DNA of 64,000 bases from contig NW_023501084.1 in the NCBI RefSeq assembly GCF_014066305.1, forward strand, positions 186,001-250,000. The letters are read 5' to 3'. Within the stretch, counting starts at the first letter, position 1. Each line of letters opens with the position of its first letter. The notes beneath the pieces were generated by a model. The model was not told the origin of the DNA, did no database searches, and was given only the letters and a program-made list of their open reading frames with translations. Source of the DNA: Letharia columbiana. Taxonomy: Eukaryota; Ascomycota; Lecanoromycetes; Lecanorales; Parmeliaceae. The translations under genes were made by a program, and so were the position numbers. Below, one piece after another: positions 1 through 12,418 of the stretch.

Positions 1-461
1 GTCCACGGGTGTATCGGTCAAGAAACATAGATCCCCATTGCCGGTTTGTACATTCTGGGCTTTTGGGCCCGAATTCGCGGCCAGCTTGGTGGAGATTGAT
101 TTTTTTGGGAGCCGAAGACAAGTGCGTGCCTATCGTATCCTGGTCGGTCAGAGACCAAAGCTTGGTGAAGTCATTATGCAATGAGAATTTCGGAACTTGA
201 ATTTTTTTTGAGCATTTGTAGAGTACACGGCAAGGCGGGAATGCGCGATGATAGGTATTTAATGTCACAGTGGTAACGCCCTACGAGCTATTCTCCGACT
301 GGATTGACTGGAAGGAGGAGGAGCATGGAGATCTGGTTACCGTTCCACATCTCTATGTCTTGCAGACGTCAACACTTGGTGCTTCATCCCCAATAGCTTT
401 TCGTAGAATGCAACGGTTGCCCGGACAGAGCGCACGGTCAGGACGATATGTGGTTTTTTAT

Positions 462-507
<46 letters not shown>

Positions 508-1672
508 AAAAAAAAAAAAAAAATAGGGGGGGGGGGGAAAAAGTAGATGCTCGAAAACGTGTAAACGCTGCGAGAGCGGCTGGAGAAAGAGAATGGCGAG
601 GGAGTGAGCATTCTGGACCTGGGAAAGAAAAGCGTATGTGCTCGGTAAAGAAGCAGCCGGGCTCGAAGCGGTACGTTGTGGACAAAGTAGAGAAACCGCA
701 GAGGGGACAGCGATGCCGCCTGCCAAGCCCGGCAAAAAGAGGAAAGGAGCCGTGGGGGAAACCAAGGGCATTGAGAATGAAGCAGAGCAGCAGTCCAAGC
801 CGAAGAAGGCGAAGAAGGCGAAGAACGGTACCGTTGACAAAGACTACATTCAGAATGACGAGTAAAAGCTGACTCTCAACCCAAAAGCTCGCCGGTAGCC
901 ACGCCTGACTGAAGATCAAGCCCAGCCCAGACGACAGCATCATGCACGAGCAAGCCTGCCTCCATGGAGGACCTCAGGGCTCTCTATTCGGCTCGGATGC
1001 GTTGCGCGACGATGTCCAACGTCAGTAACGGGATTCATTGGGTATACGCTTCATAGAAGGATGTGAAAAAGGTCGTTGGCAAGATTGAGAGAGTCGTCAT
1101 CTTGCCTGCGGAAACCTTTTCGCTTGCGGGATGCTTGAACCGATGCTGCCTAGTTCACGTCCACTGCCACTCGTGCTTCTGTACATCACAGTCATGACGG
1201 GGACTCAGCCCTTCAAAGAGCAATCATGAACTCCAGTACTGGAAGCTCTATGTTGGGATCATCCTGATATTTCCGTCTCAACTCTGACTGGAGGTAATAT
1301 GCTGAACCTTGGTCATCCAGAAAAGTGACAGTCTCAAACGCCGTGTTTGTCTGTTCAGACACAAAATTTGGGTATTTAGCCGAGAATTTGTGCTGTCATG
1401 AACGAGGTCCAGCTCCAACAGAGCCTTGGGCCAGTGGAAATCAACTCCTCGTAATACTAAGTCTTTATATTTTTAAGGACTCGTACCGCAGCAGCTGCGA
1501 CTTTTTCTAGCAGCGCTATTCTCAGTAACAATTTCTGCCGCTGATATTGGCTTCCGGCACCCACTGACGGCAGTCAGCCAGTCGCTCAGCTTCTGCTTCC
1601 TATCTTCCAATCCAAAAGACGGAATCTGCACTAGAAGGACGCTTCGATTCGATTGCAATGCCGTTAACCCGC
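1..1672. other. No convincing gene; simple repeat and a possible short basic ORF
   Basis: I see no recognisable gene here. A 50-residue plus-strand ORF (about 713-865) begins MPPAKPGKKRKG and is very rich in Lys. It could be the tail of a nuclear protein, but no exon partner or family was recognised. The large minus-strand ORFs at 337-943 only read through the poly(A)/poly(G) tract and are artefacts. Confidence 0.4.
466..537. repeat. Long poly(A) tract followed by poly(G)
   Basis: A run of 40 A (466-505), one T, 17 A (507-523), then TA and 12 G (526-537). It is a simple homopolymer tract. It could be the tail of an old plus-strand retroposed copy or just replication slippage; no element body or target-site duplication was seen upstream. 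Lengths here are likely to be unreliable in any assembly. Confidence 0.85.
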
Positions 1673-2988
1673 TCAGATGGGTATTGGGCTGGAATACACA
1701 TCGTCTGGATGGAGAAATGTCGCAAGAGCGATGATGGCATAGCTTTAGCGATGTCAGAGTAGTACCAGCTTTAGCGTCAGAGACTTACAGAGCAATGCAC
1801 ATTGCGCCAGTCAAGTAATTGCTCTTCGCGTTTTGAACCAGGCCGTTAACGACGAACACACCAAGGAAGACAGTTGCAGTCTCAAAAAAGTCAACGTGCA
1901 AAGTCATCGGCTCGTTTATTATCCACCCTAGGATGACCAAGATGGGCAAAGTGAAGAGTAAGAGCTGCATACTGCTCCCAATGGTAACGAGAATGGTGAT
2001 ATCCAAATTATTCTTCCATGCGACTACGCAAGCAGACAGGTAGTCTGTTACATTCCCCAAAAAGGGAAAGAGTATAAAGCCAAGAAAAGACTTGTGTGCT
2101 TTCCAGATCGAACCTTGGATGCTCGACACCAGGGCCAACGTACAGAGCGTGATGCACGTAAGGCTGACAGCGAGCCAAGTGATGGCCGCGAAGGGGCCAA
2201 GCGACAAATTGGCTGCGTCGGCAGAAGCATCTTCCTCATAGTTTTCTGGGTCCTCGTAGAAATAATCGCTGTGGGTTTTGAGTGTGAATAAAAGGTATAA
2301 GATGTACAAAGCCAAGAGTATTATCGCAATTCCAAGGCTTATGAGCAGCATGAGATTGTCACCGTAAGCCGTATCGTAGGTCTCTGATACTGTACCCGTG
2401 TAGAGCTCTGATGGTATCAAGAGGCAACACAAGGCAAGGAGGTTGAGTGAGGTAATACTCTTTGTCGTGAATGAATTGAAGGATCCCCGGCTGTACTTCA
2501 TGCCGTGGGCAAAGAAGCACGAGCCCATTATCTGGCCTTTTTAGCAAAAAACCACAGCGGCAAGAAGTCACCGTGAGAGCACATACGAGGAGAGAGTAGC
2601 ACAAAACACTACCGATTACACTGAGTTGCACCAGACGTATTTCACCTTTGCATAGAGCTACTATGCCAACCTTGGCAGAATCAATAAAGACCCATGGCCT
2701 AATAGCGGTAGGTGTGACACATACAACAAACTCAACAAGGTTATCCGAAAACGCGACAAGCAACCTTCCCAGAGCTGGATTCGAGTTCGCTGACAAGTCT
2801 TCACAAGCTGAGTGCACGAGACCAGATAATGGAATAATAGCCAAGAAATTGAATATAAGGACGACATCTGGGGCCAAGGGAGTAACAACAGCGACGAGTG
2901 CCAGAGGAAGAAAGACCAGTAACAGGTTCAGGTAGCTCTGTGGCAAAGGTTGTAACAGGTTCCGATACCCTCCTGAGCGTTGGAACAT
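1673..2988 (-). CDS. VCX1-type Ca2+/H+ antiporter family protein, divergent
   Basis: Predicted membrane cation exchanger of the CaCA superfamily (CAX/VCX1 branch), which in fungi loads Ca2+ into the vacuole against H+. Four exons join in frame: 2988-2725, 2670-2587, 2531-1789 and 1742-1673 (introns 54, 55 and 46 nt, all GT-AG), giving 386 residues, close to yeast Vcx1. Family blocks visible are VLIFNFLAIIPLSGL, the first ion motif region SDNLVEF, GEIRLVQLSVIGSVL, IGSSMQLLLFTLPILVILGW and NAKSNYLTGAM. Both ion-binding repeats depart from the family: the first has Asp where Gly-Asn-x-x-Glu normally has Gly, and the second reads GNVTDY where GNxxEH is usual, so Glu is Asp and His is Tyr. The very short last exon (ALYAIIALATF) restores the final membrane helix. 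Fold assignment is firm; transport activity is uncertain. An extra 5' exon cannot be excluded. Confidence 0.82.
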
Positions 2989-4378
2989 CCGCCAGACGTA
3001 GCCCAGCCAACGTGACCACCAGTAAGAAGCTGGTCGAAATGCCGACTTTCGTCCCTACACGAAGGAGTCAGTATTCTAGTGAGTCATGATGCATATTTGA
3101 GCTGGATATCGGGAGAAATTGCGCGCGGAATTTGGCCTGCAACCCAAGATCCGATATGAACGAGGAAAAGATCAATCCCGAAGACGCGCAGCTGGTTTAT
3201 GATTCAAATTCAGCGTTGCCATGATTGGGAAACTTTCAGTAAGTGACAAAGCATTCTAAGGGAGTACGCCACGAGGAAATGCCCCTGAATCTAGGACTGT
3301 GACCAAGGTACCAAACAGTGGAGAGCAAACTCATCATTGACGTTATCAAACGGTGTGCAGTTGGTTACATGGCATGTTTGCGGAGTACGGTAGGAGCAGA
3401 CGCCCCCGAGACATGGCCTTCCCAAGTACTGGTAGTCAAGAGGGGTGAACGACCTGGGAAAGACATGCCTGAGGTACAAAACGTTGCCCGGTGACGTGCC
3501 ACAATTGTGCTGGCCACCGAACCCACCGCCTATTATCCCTATGCCAAGGCGTTTGGAATGCGGCTTCTGTGCCCCCAAGCATTCTGGTCTCATTGCCATA
3601 CAGCTCTGTATCTGCGTCCTCTCCATGAAGAATCGGTGTGGATTCCTCTCGAGGTCTTCTGGATGCTGTCCATTCCCAGCCGCCAGCTGAATGGCCAAGT
3701 TTCCTGAGGTTGGACCGGTTGGACCTAGCTGTGAACATAATTATTTAGTTTTGGAAAAGGTGGGTTACGAATGGAGTAAGAAGTCGACCGTGCCTTACTG
3801 TCGGACATCCCTGGACACTTGGAGATCAGGCCCCTCGCACGCAATCAATACACATATGTATGTGCTAGAGCCGCTAAGGCGGCGGTGGATAGAGGAACTC
3901 AATCGCAGGTTGACATAGATTTAGAGAAGGAGCACAAGTAATGTGTTGGGACTGGCAGCGACTTTTTTCAAGTAGCCTCATATACCTGGTCCGTACCTAC
4001 GAGTCAAGTACGTACCTTATGAAGTAGACAGGCAAGTATCAAAGCTACTTGGCTAACTCCAATAGGACTAGCATGATGAATAGGGCGGCTTACCTAATCG
4101 TTTGGAAAGGCAGCTGCCGCCCCCACATCGTGCTGCTGGCCTGATTATCCAAGTAAGGTAGCCGTGTTGACTAAACCGTAAGGCTGAAGACCAGCCCCAA
4201 ATCCGCTCATTCAACAATATAACAACCATACACTGTCATTGTTGGCCAAGCGATGCTTACTTCTAAGGCTTTATAGCTGGTTACTTTATACTTGTCTTAC
4301 TTGTAATCTATAATTTATAAGTTAAAGATCAGACGGACTCACCTAAATGCCTGTGGTGGACAGAGACCTTCTCTTGCA
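2989..4378. other. Intergenic, nothing recognised
   Basis: Several overlapping ORFs of 60-135 codons occur at 3290-3920 on both strands, but none has a recognisable domain or good splice extensions. The last 150 bp before 4379 are AT-rich and look like the promoter/5' UTR of the STAND gene. Confidence 0.5.
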
Positions 4379-7289
4379 ATGCTTGACCCTTTGACCGCCT
4401 TAAGTATCGCGAGCTCTGTCATCCAGATCGTCGACTTCGGATGTAAGCTAGTTTCACAAAGTCAAGAGATATACTATTCCGCCAATGGCGCGACAAAAGA
4501 TAATGTGACAAGTGGCGAGATTACTAAGGATATCAACCTCCTATACAAGGATCTAACCAGTAAGGACCAAAACTTCCAAATGCTAGACGACGATGACAGA
4601 GCACTTGGAAAGCTCGTCGGTTCATGCATGCGAGAAGTAGAAGCATTGATGAACCTCCTGGCGGAGTTGGAGGTGCCGCCAGATGCAACGCAATGGAAAA
4701 GCTTCAAGAACGCCATCAAAAGTGCACGAAAGAAAGGAAAGGTCAAGGATATTGAGACACGATTGCTCAAGATACAGAAGCAGATTGATTCTCGATTACA
4801 AGTAATGATGACGTACGTATCGCCAAATTTGTGATACAGTTTACTCGACTAACTCCTTCGCTTTAGCAACCAGCAGTCTGAACTATCCAAGCGAATGAAC
4901 CACATCTCCAAGGAGCATACCCTAATGCAGATCGAGAGCGTTCACCACATGGAGCAGCTAAAGGCTGACATTCGGAGATACGCCGCGCGACAGGCCGATG
5001 ACAGCAATCGCGCCCAGATCCTAATTCAGAAACTCGGCGACCTGGCCGAAGAAGGTCACAGAGTGGCGAATGAAGAAAAAAGTCCTCAAGAGCCTTGAGT
5101 TCACCGAGTGGAAGCGGAGATTCAATGATGTTCACAAAGCTCACACGCAGACTTTCGATTGGATGTTGGAAGACTCCAAGGACCCTGCCATACCACCCAC
5201 AGGCTTCAAAGAGTGGCTCCAAGATAAAAATGGTATCTATTGGATCTCTGGGAAAGCAGGGTCTGGGAAATCCACTCTCATGAAGTTCCTCGCCGAGAAT
5301 GCACGCGTTAGCCACTATCTCCAAGATTGGGCGGGTCTTTCTGCAAAACCTGTATTGATCTCCTGGTTTTTCTGGGCTGTTGGATCGGCTATGCAGAAGT
5401 CCAAAGAAGGTCTCTTTCAGTCGCTGCTATTCCAGATTCTGAGACGATGCCCTAATCTCATTCCGATTGTCTGCGAAAGTCGATGGCAAGAAGATAGTGC
5501 ATACGGCGAAGAGAGCGATCCATGGACCCTTGAGGAACTCGACGCTGCTTTTGTCATCATATCAAACCAGCCCACGCCCGGGATACTGTTCTGCATGTTC
5601 ATTGATGGCTTGGACGAATATGATGGACGACCCACCGAAATTATAGACAGGCTCCAACTTTTGGCAAAAGCTGAAAACATCAAAATGTGTCTCGCCAGTC
5701 GTCCTTGGACTCCATTCAGGACAGCTTTCGCTGAAGGGAACTGTGATGGCTCACTTCTGCTCGAAAGACATACGAAGCGTGATATCGAGCGCTTCGTGAA
5801 GGATATACTAGAGAAAGATAAAAGATTCACCCAAGCAGAGCGAATAGACAAGAAATATGGTTTGTTTGTCCATGAAGTGATTGAAAGAGCCCTCGGTGTA
5901 TTCTTATGGGTGTTCTTGGTAGTCAATCAGCTCTTGAAAGGATTGGGAGAGCGGAACAAACTAGAAGACCTCCAAGCAAAACTCGACACAATGCCGAAAG
6001 ACTTGGAATCTTATTTCAAGCAAATATTCGATGGAATTGACACAGCACACCGGACGGAATCTGCCAAGGTGTTCCTTCTGACGACCCATGCTGTGCAGCC
6101 ACTCTCTGTTGCCTGCTATCGCTATCTCGAGAAAGAGCATCGCGAACCGGGCTACGCGCTTGAAGCGGTGATCGAGCCGATGTCCCCAGAACAACTGACG
6201 CTCGTACACGAGGATGTTAGGGATCGGATCAATTTCCTGTGCAAAGACTTGCTCGAGGTGAATGAGACCCTTACCGACCAAAGGCTTGATTATCAAGTGG
6301 ACTTCCTCCATAGAACTGTAAGCGATTTTCTCATGGAAAAGGACATGTACCAAGACCTGGTTCAACGCGCGACCGACAACAACACAGCCAAATGGGATGC
6401 TCATCAAGCACTCTGCTACGTAGAGCTGGCCAGAGCGAAGAGCTTGCCTCTCAAACATGGCATTCAAAACCGACTCAACGTGGTGTTTTCTCTCGTTGAC
6501 ACACTCATGTTCTATGCCCACGAAGTTGAAATAGAGCAGAAAGCGCCACAGACCAAATTACTAGAACAACTCGATCGAGTCATCTCGGACTACGCTGATA
6601 ACGGTATGGTCTATCACTGGACAAATGCTCGCGATCCACCAAGAGGCTTGTACTTCGACGAATACAACTACAACAGCTTTCTCGCGTTGGCAGTTCAGAG
6701 TCGCCTAGGCTTGTATGTCAAGGAGAAGCTCGATAGCAAACCTAACCTTCTGCGCGCCAAAAGTGGCCGCCCGTTTCTGGATTACGCATTGCGACCCAAT
6801 ATTGTAACCCCGACTAGACTTCCGCAACTTGTGGAGTTTATCGATTTCGACATGGTTCGCTTGCTTCTGGACAAGGGAGCCAACCCCAACGAAAAGGTAT
6901 CGATTTACGGCAACATCACCGTCTGGGCGCTTTTCCTGCTCTCATGCTACGAGAAAAAGGATATCAAAAGTTCCCAAGCCAAAGAAACCTGGTTCAAAGC
7001 GGCGGAGTTGATGATCAGAAAAGGCGCTGATAGGAAGCTGAAGCTTGAGACTACGCGGCGAGAAAAAATGGCGAACCACTTAGAGGCGGAGGCGGCTGCG
7101 CTGGTGAAGACGGCAAAGTATCGAAGAGTGGTCACTCGAGGAGGGATTATTGAAGTAGACGTCCCAGTGGAGCTCACGGCTGTGAGTATCTTGAGGGAGA
7201 TCTTCGGCGATGGCAAGATTGCGGAGATAGAGGCTATTGTACCCGAGACAACGAGCTGGAGTGTGTGGAACTTGATACCCTGGACTTGA
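4379..7289 (+). CDS. STAND/NACHT NTPase (NLR-like), with one frameshift
   Basis: Signal-transducing NTPase of the fungal NLR-like class, linked in fungi to non-self recognition. Exon 1 4379-4812, intron 4813-4866 (54 nt, GTACGT...TTTAG), exon 2 4867-7289. Residues about 1-130 match the fungal STAND N-terminal helical domain (start LDPLTALSIASSVIQIVDFG). A coiled linker leads to the NACHT domain: P-loop GKAGSGKST near residue 272 and Walker B CMFIDGLDE near 387. The block VDFLHRTVSDFL and the region after it match the winged-helix/helical part that follows NACHT in this family. No ankyrin, WD40 or TPR repeats follow, so the C-terminus (to residue about 951) lacks a repeat sensor. The reading frame breaks at the A6 run 5076-5081: ...GHRVANEEK is followed by VLKSLEFTEW only if one A is skipped. 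This is either a sequencing error or a disabling mutation; the rest is open and well conserved. Confidence 0.85.
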
Positions 7290-10177
7290 CTTCACGACCT
7301 GCTTATGAAGGTGGAGGTTAAACAACATGCCATTTCCGTTGAACTGACGACGTTCTCCTCGGTTCGATCGGCACACGGCCAAAGGAGTCAGCAACTTCGA
7401 TCTAATGGCTTAGCGTCGCTATTTGATGATGACGAGCCAGAGCCATAGCCAGATACCTGATCTCTGAGCAGGCTTCGTCCATTGATGCTAACGAGATCAT
7501 CCGAACGCTGGAAAGTTTGACAAAATTCGATTGGGACTTCCATGAGCTCAGGGGTGGGCGGTTGATGAGAGGACTGATTGTCATACCTACTGGTAAGCCA
7601 TTATTTAGTGGGCAAATCCAACGCTTCGGTCTCCGATTCCAAAATCTCCTCTTCACGCCAACACGCCCCGACTAGCACATGGATGGAGCTTCAGCTCCAG
7701 TTCTCAGTGGTGAATCACGAAGTGTGAGTCCCTTCATACTGGAAGTGACAAGCCTTGAAAACATGAATCACCATCAGTCACCCTCACACCAGATTCACAC
7801 GGGTCGCGGTAATCCAGTCCACAGTCCGACCTTCTGCTTCGTCAACGAGTTTCTCGCCTAAAATCCGAGTTACAACACCGTGGGTGGTCAATTCACACGG
7901 TTTCACTTTTGACTTGGTGATCAAAACCTCAGTCATATTGGAATCAGAATCAGAGCACCACGCTTCCGTCGATGTCTAAGACTCGGTCGTGTTAAAGTGG
8001 ACTCTGGATGCCTTATCCTTGACATCCAAATCAGAAGGTAAATCCCGCGCTATCATCCCACCATAGGAGCTCGATGAGTTGGCTGATAAGAGAAGGTCTA
8101 TCGGAGACCTCAACACAAAGCCAAATGGCCGAAACAGCCAGGTTTTCTGTTCTTGCGGCTACCGACTGAAAACAGCCTTATCGTCTAGCACAGACCACTA
8201 TTCAGAAAGCTTTGCTGCTGCGCAAGACCTGCCCGTGTCAGACCAGGTACCATTGCTATCACGCGGATGAGCTGGTCGACATAAGAGAATGGAGATGCAG
8301 TAAAAGTCATGCATAGAGGGCGAACATTCCGAACGAAGCTGTTGAAGGTCTACAGTTTCCGGCGCGTTGCCAGAATAAAGTGACAATGGTTACGAACTTT
8401 TCCTGAATCTCGTCAATTTACCTGCAAGGGTTTTTTCTTCTATGCGTTTAGTCCTCTTGATTCGACATGGTCTGATAACAAAAGCCGATTTATTCTGGTC
8501 GATACCCACAAAAGTATGCGCAAATGAAAAGGAAGAGAGCTTTCTCCTCCTAGGATTTGGAGAGTTTGCAATTCCCTCTGTGCATGACTTCTGCTATACT
8601 CTCTTACTACTTACCCGATTTCCGGTAGCTGTTGGATGCGAGCGAGTAGCTCCAACGGTATGGCGTCGAGGCGGCAAGGTCTTGATCGATATATCGAGTG
8701 TGCCGCGTAGCACCATGGGCGCTGTCAGTGTTCCAATAACAGGCTAACTTTACGATGGATATCAAATTCTCGATCGTTCTTCCCTACCAGATGGGATTCG
8801 AGACTCTTCTCCTTCGAAAACTTGTCTTCTGAGTCCTTCAAACGGTCAGGACTTCGATTCGCCAGTATCCCAGCCTTTCAGCAAACTCAACGATACTGTG
8901 ACTGCAACCCGAAGCCGTGACCGATGCGATTTTCCCTCCTTGAGTCGACCTGTCGAATTTCGTCGCTGGGCGTTCCAGCACCTGTTCTTTGTTTTCAACC
9001 CCGAGTGGAGGTTGTCAGTAAATGTGTTGTTGATGACAGCTGGAGTCGATGAGGTTCTATGTCATCCATCAAGCTAGTCGCCGAATAAGCGAGGAAAGCA
9101 GTGCCGGATGCTACAACGAGAGGCATCTGGTTATTGACCTTTGTACATATATACCACTTGATGGCGCCCAAGATTGCTTCGGTAATAGACATATATGTAT
9201 ACCACAGGCGTGGCAGAACGTTGTGCGTCCTCACTCCACCCGGCTACTACTCTCGGTAGTTTCTCCACGGTGTAGAGAACGTTGGGGAAAGCTTTGGGCG
9301 GAAGTGGGGGCCCCAATTGCAATACATTATCATCGATTCCACATCATCTCAAGACTGCGGTCCACAAGAAGCATTCGTACTGTGATGTTTTCTCTTGTGT
9401 CCCGCTCTTCTCGACACAATTCCCGTCATCAGGTATTTAAAATTTCTTGGACTGAAGCCCTAATTTGACGGTGAAACAATAATTCCAGCACATCAGACCG
9501 ACACCTTTTTTGACTCCGAGTCTCCCGATTGTTGGCCGTCTGATATGTTTTGATCTACCGCGACTGTCACTTTTGGCGGAGTCTCGCAGTCCAGGAAAAG
9601 CATGTGATTGGCGTGCTGCCCGAAAATGTCGCATTTGCAGCTGTTCGAGTCCCAAAAATATTGAGACTGCTGAGTATGAGTCGCAGATCTTTTCTTTGTC
9701 GAATTCAGTGCCTGGGTTGGGTTCATTCGACCGGGGTATCAGCTGTGTTTAGAACCGAACGAGGCTGTTACTGGGTAGGCTTTTTAAAACTGTTATTTTT
9801 CTGGCAGCTTGCCTGGAGCTTTGCACAAGTGATCATCACAAGAGAGCGTAGGATACTGCCAAACGATGCTGCGTGGGGCCTTTCTGAGACTAGCGAGGCG
9901 AGGGCGCGTTGATAGTCACGCCAAGTCTATTATTAGATGTACCCAAGCTACGCGTATAATTGAGCAGGTCATCGTTGCCGAGCGGCAAGCAAGGGTCCTC
10001 GGTCACAGGCCACAAAAATAGTAAACAATTGCGCCCTGCCTGGAATACGAGAACCACTTCCAACTGATGCCGTTGCCACCATCCCCTCTCCGCTCTCTTC
10101 TTACTGCTAGACACCACCATTCTATCGCCTCAAAATTTGTATCGCGACGGTAGCGGCGCTGCTGCTCAATCACCCTC
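7290..10177. other. Gene-poor stretch, no supported gene
   Basis: Nearly 2.9 kb with only short, mutually overlapping ORFs (longest about 140 codons, 9049-9468 plus). I recognise no domain, no transposase or reverse transcriptase motif and no terminal repeats. It may contain decayed sequence or the UTRs of the flanking genes. Confidence 0.45.
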
Positions 10178-11674
10178 ATGGTGTCCTTCTCCTGCGAGGT
10201 ACCCATGCCCCTTGACTGGGCTTCACTACACATGCTAACGTTGGTGGCTTATTGCAGGCTTGCGGAGATGTCCTCACCAAGAAGAAGCTCGACGCTCATC
10301 ACCGCCAGTGTCAGGGTTCCTCATTTACTTGCCTGGATTGCATGACGCATTTTCGCGGAACGGATTTTAGGACTCATACCGTATGTCAATCCCGTCGCAT
10401 AGCCTACAATAGATGCCTGTTCGCCTGGCCCCAACTCGCAACCGAATCTGCTAACTCCCCCTCCATTCGATTAGTCCTGCGTGTCCGAAGACCAAAAATA
10501 CCAGGGAACGTTGTACAAAGAGAAGCCGGCGAAAAAGGCCAAGAAGTCGGTCAAGATATCAGAGCCTACATCACACGCCCCGCGCAAAGCCTACGTAGAA
10601 GATGCTCTAGACGAAGAGACAGGCAACGCCGTCTCCATCGTCAACGCTCCTCCTGCTGCTCCCACCCCACCTTCTGCTATCCCTTCTACACAGGATCAAC
10701 ATATCAACGTCTTCGACTTCCTCGTCTCGGGCGACACCCCTAATGCCTCGAAGACTAATATTGAAGGTATGAACGATTCTATAAAAATGGTGGAGCAATC
10801 GCCATCAATCCTTGGGAATGGCCATCAGGGAGCAGGACTAGGGATCTACGACGAAGCCTACGACAAACTTGGCTTCACATACGGTTCTGAGCCAATACCC
10901 GTTGCGAAAGAGAGGTTCAAGGTCGAGTACTTGACCCCGGCACCAAAGTCGGTATATATGCAAAACCCGAGCACGGACTCGGTGTACAATCTAGAGGATT
11001 CGGAGAGAAGATCAACGGACAAGAAGCGCAAACGTGTTCACGCCGAAGAGCTAGAATTCACTGCAGCTCGACGTCCCAGCCATGAATCAGACCACATCAT
11101 GGCCGACGCACCACCACCAATACTACACTCTGGTCTCACAGGCGGTCTTGGCCGCCTGCTTACAAAATCCAAATTTCCACCGAGGTCTGAGCTCTCGAAC
11201 GGTGGCCGCGACCCACCCAGCCCAGTGAAGCGGACAATAAAGCCAGCCGCCAAGGAGAAAGATCGGGGCCGAAAAGCAGAATCGGTCCTGGTCAAGGTCC
11301 GCAAAAGGCGGAGCTCAGACGAGTCTCGACCGCGCAAGCAGCGTCGCTCACATCACGAGTCAGATCGACATAGCCAACACAGCCACCACGATCGCCCCAA
11401 GCGCAAAGCGATCGAATACCACACCCAAACCGATCCCGATGACTCCCAGCAACAGCTCGTACTCTTCAAGACCAGAGCAGAACTGTTCACGTCATTCGTG
11501 ACCAAGGGTCCCGAAAGCGAGCAGGGTTATAGCTTGCACAAGGCGCTGAAAAGGTATCACCGTGAGAGAGGAGAGGAAGGGCTGGGTCTGGAGAAGGCGG
11601 ATGAGGAGAAGGAGCTGTTCAAGGCGCTGAGGCTGAGGAGGAACGACAAGGGGGAGATTGTGGTTTTCTTCTGA
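10178..11674 (+). CDS. LYAR-type C2HC zinc-finger nucleolar protein
   Basis: Ortholog class of human LYAR and yeast YCR087C-A (UPF0743), nucleolar proteins tied to rRNA transcription and ribosome production. Three exons: 10178-10198 (only MVSFSCE), 10258-10380 and 10475-11674; introns 59 and 94 nt. The first intron lies inside the first CxxC knuckle, so the finger MVSFSCEACGD exists only after splicing. The two zinc modules are Cys-x2-Cys...His-x3-Cys (residues about 6-26) and FTCLDC...FRTHTSC, followed by the family signature SEDQKYQG. After residue about 60 the protein is long (447 residues), low complexity and basic, with nuclear-localisation-like clusters such as KKRKR and RPRKQRR, and it ends in a conserved-looking helical segment (KALKRYHRERGEEGLGLEK...). 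Start and splice sites fit the family exactly. Confidence 0.88.
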
Positions 11675-12418
11675 TCGATGCCATAGGGGGAACTTCCGAC
11701 GAAGATTGTATGATCACGTGACGGTAGCATGATACCCAGAGCGCGGCGTTGGGGTATGTTAGATTATTTGTCCGACATGGGCATGAATGCTTCCAGACCT
11801 TTTTTATGCTCATAGAATATCATGATGATTATCCATTAATAAATTTCCCAAAGGTCTATGACCCTATGCACCTTCTTATTCTCCCTGACAATGCTCCCTC
11901 TTGGCCGCTAGACCCTAGGAGCTCACCTATTACGGGAATAATGTCAGGCTGAAAGGGGCACTAAATATGCAACAAGGCTCAGAGTCGACTTGAGGTTTCC
12001 AATCTCACCCAACAAGTGGGCCCTCCAAAGATGCAACCAGCTCACACTCTTCCCCATTGCTTACATGCCAGTCATGATCATGGATTGGAAGCATCGCTAA
12101 AACGAACATCTCTGGACGCGCGCGTTGTCTCCTGGAGCGCGCACCTTCAGCAGTAAAGCAAATTTCTTCTTTCTTCAAACTGTACAAGCAATGACGGGAC
12201 CGACTGCCTCGATTCTCAAGTTGAGCCAACTCATTGATTGATATTATCATTAACCTTAGCGATTAAAAAAGTAACCAAACTCCCAAACCAAACTCCCTTC
12301 CCAAGCGATGCAAACCCAACTCCCCCTCCCCCGAGCAATCGTTTGATAACATGAAAAAAAAAAACTGGTAAATAAACACATCCCCAAGCCCGCCGCCGAA
12401 AAAGCACGCCGAAGCAAA
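11675..12418. other. Intergenic between convergent gene ends
   Basis: Lies between the 3' ends of the LYAR-type gene (plus) and the WSC gene (minus). Only short random ORFs; no feature seen apart from an A9 run near 12355. Confidence 0.5.

Noticed and set aside
337..943. Two long minus-strand ORFs
   Set aside because: They exist only because the A and G runs read as poly-Phe and poly-Pro; no domain, no splice support.
3291..3738. 100-135-codon minus-strand ORFs
   Set aside because: No recognisable motif, overlapping ORFs in all frames, and no clear introns.
7360..7380. Box-B-like GGTTCGATC
   Set aside because: No pairing T stem around it and no box A or acceptor stem upstream.
7290..10177. 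Possible decayed transposon
   Set aside because: Gene-poor, but no transposase or reverse transcriptase motif, terminal repeat or target-site duplication was found.
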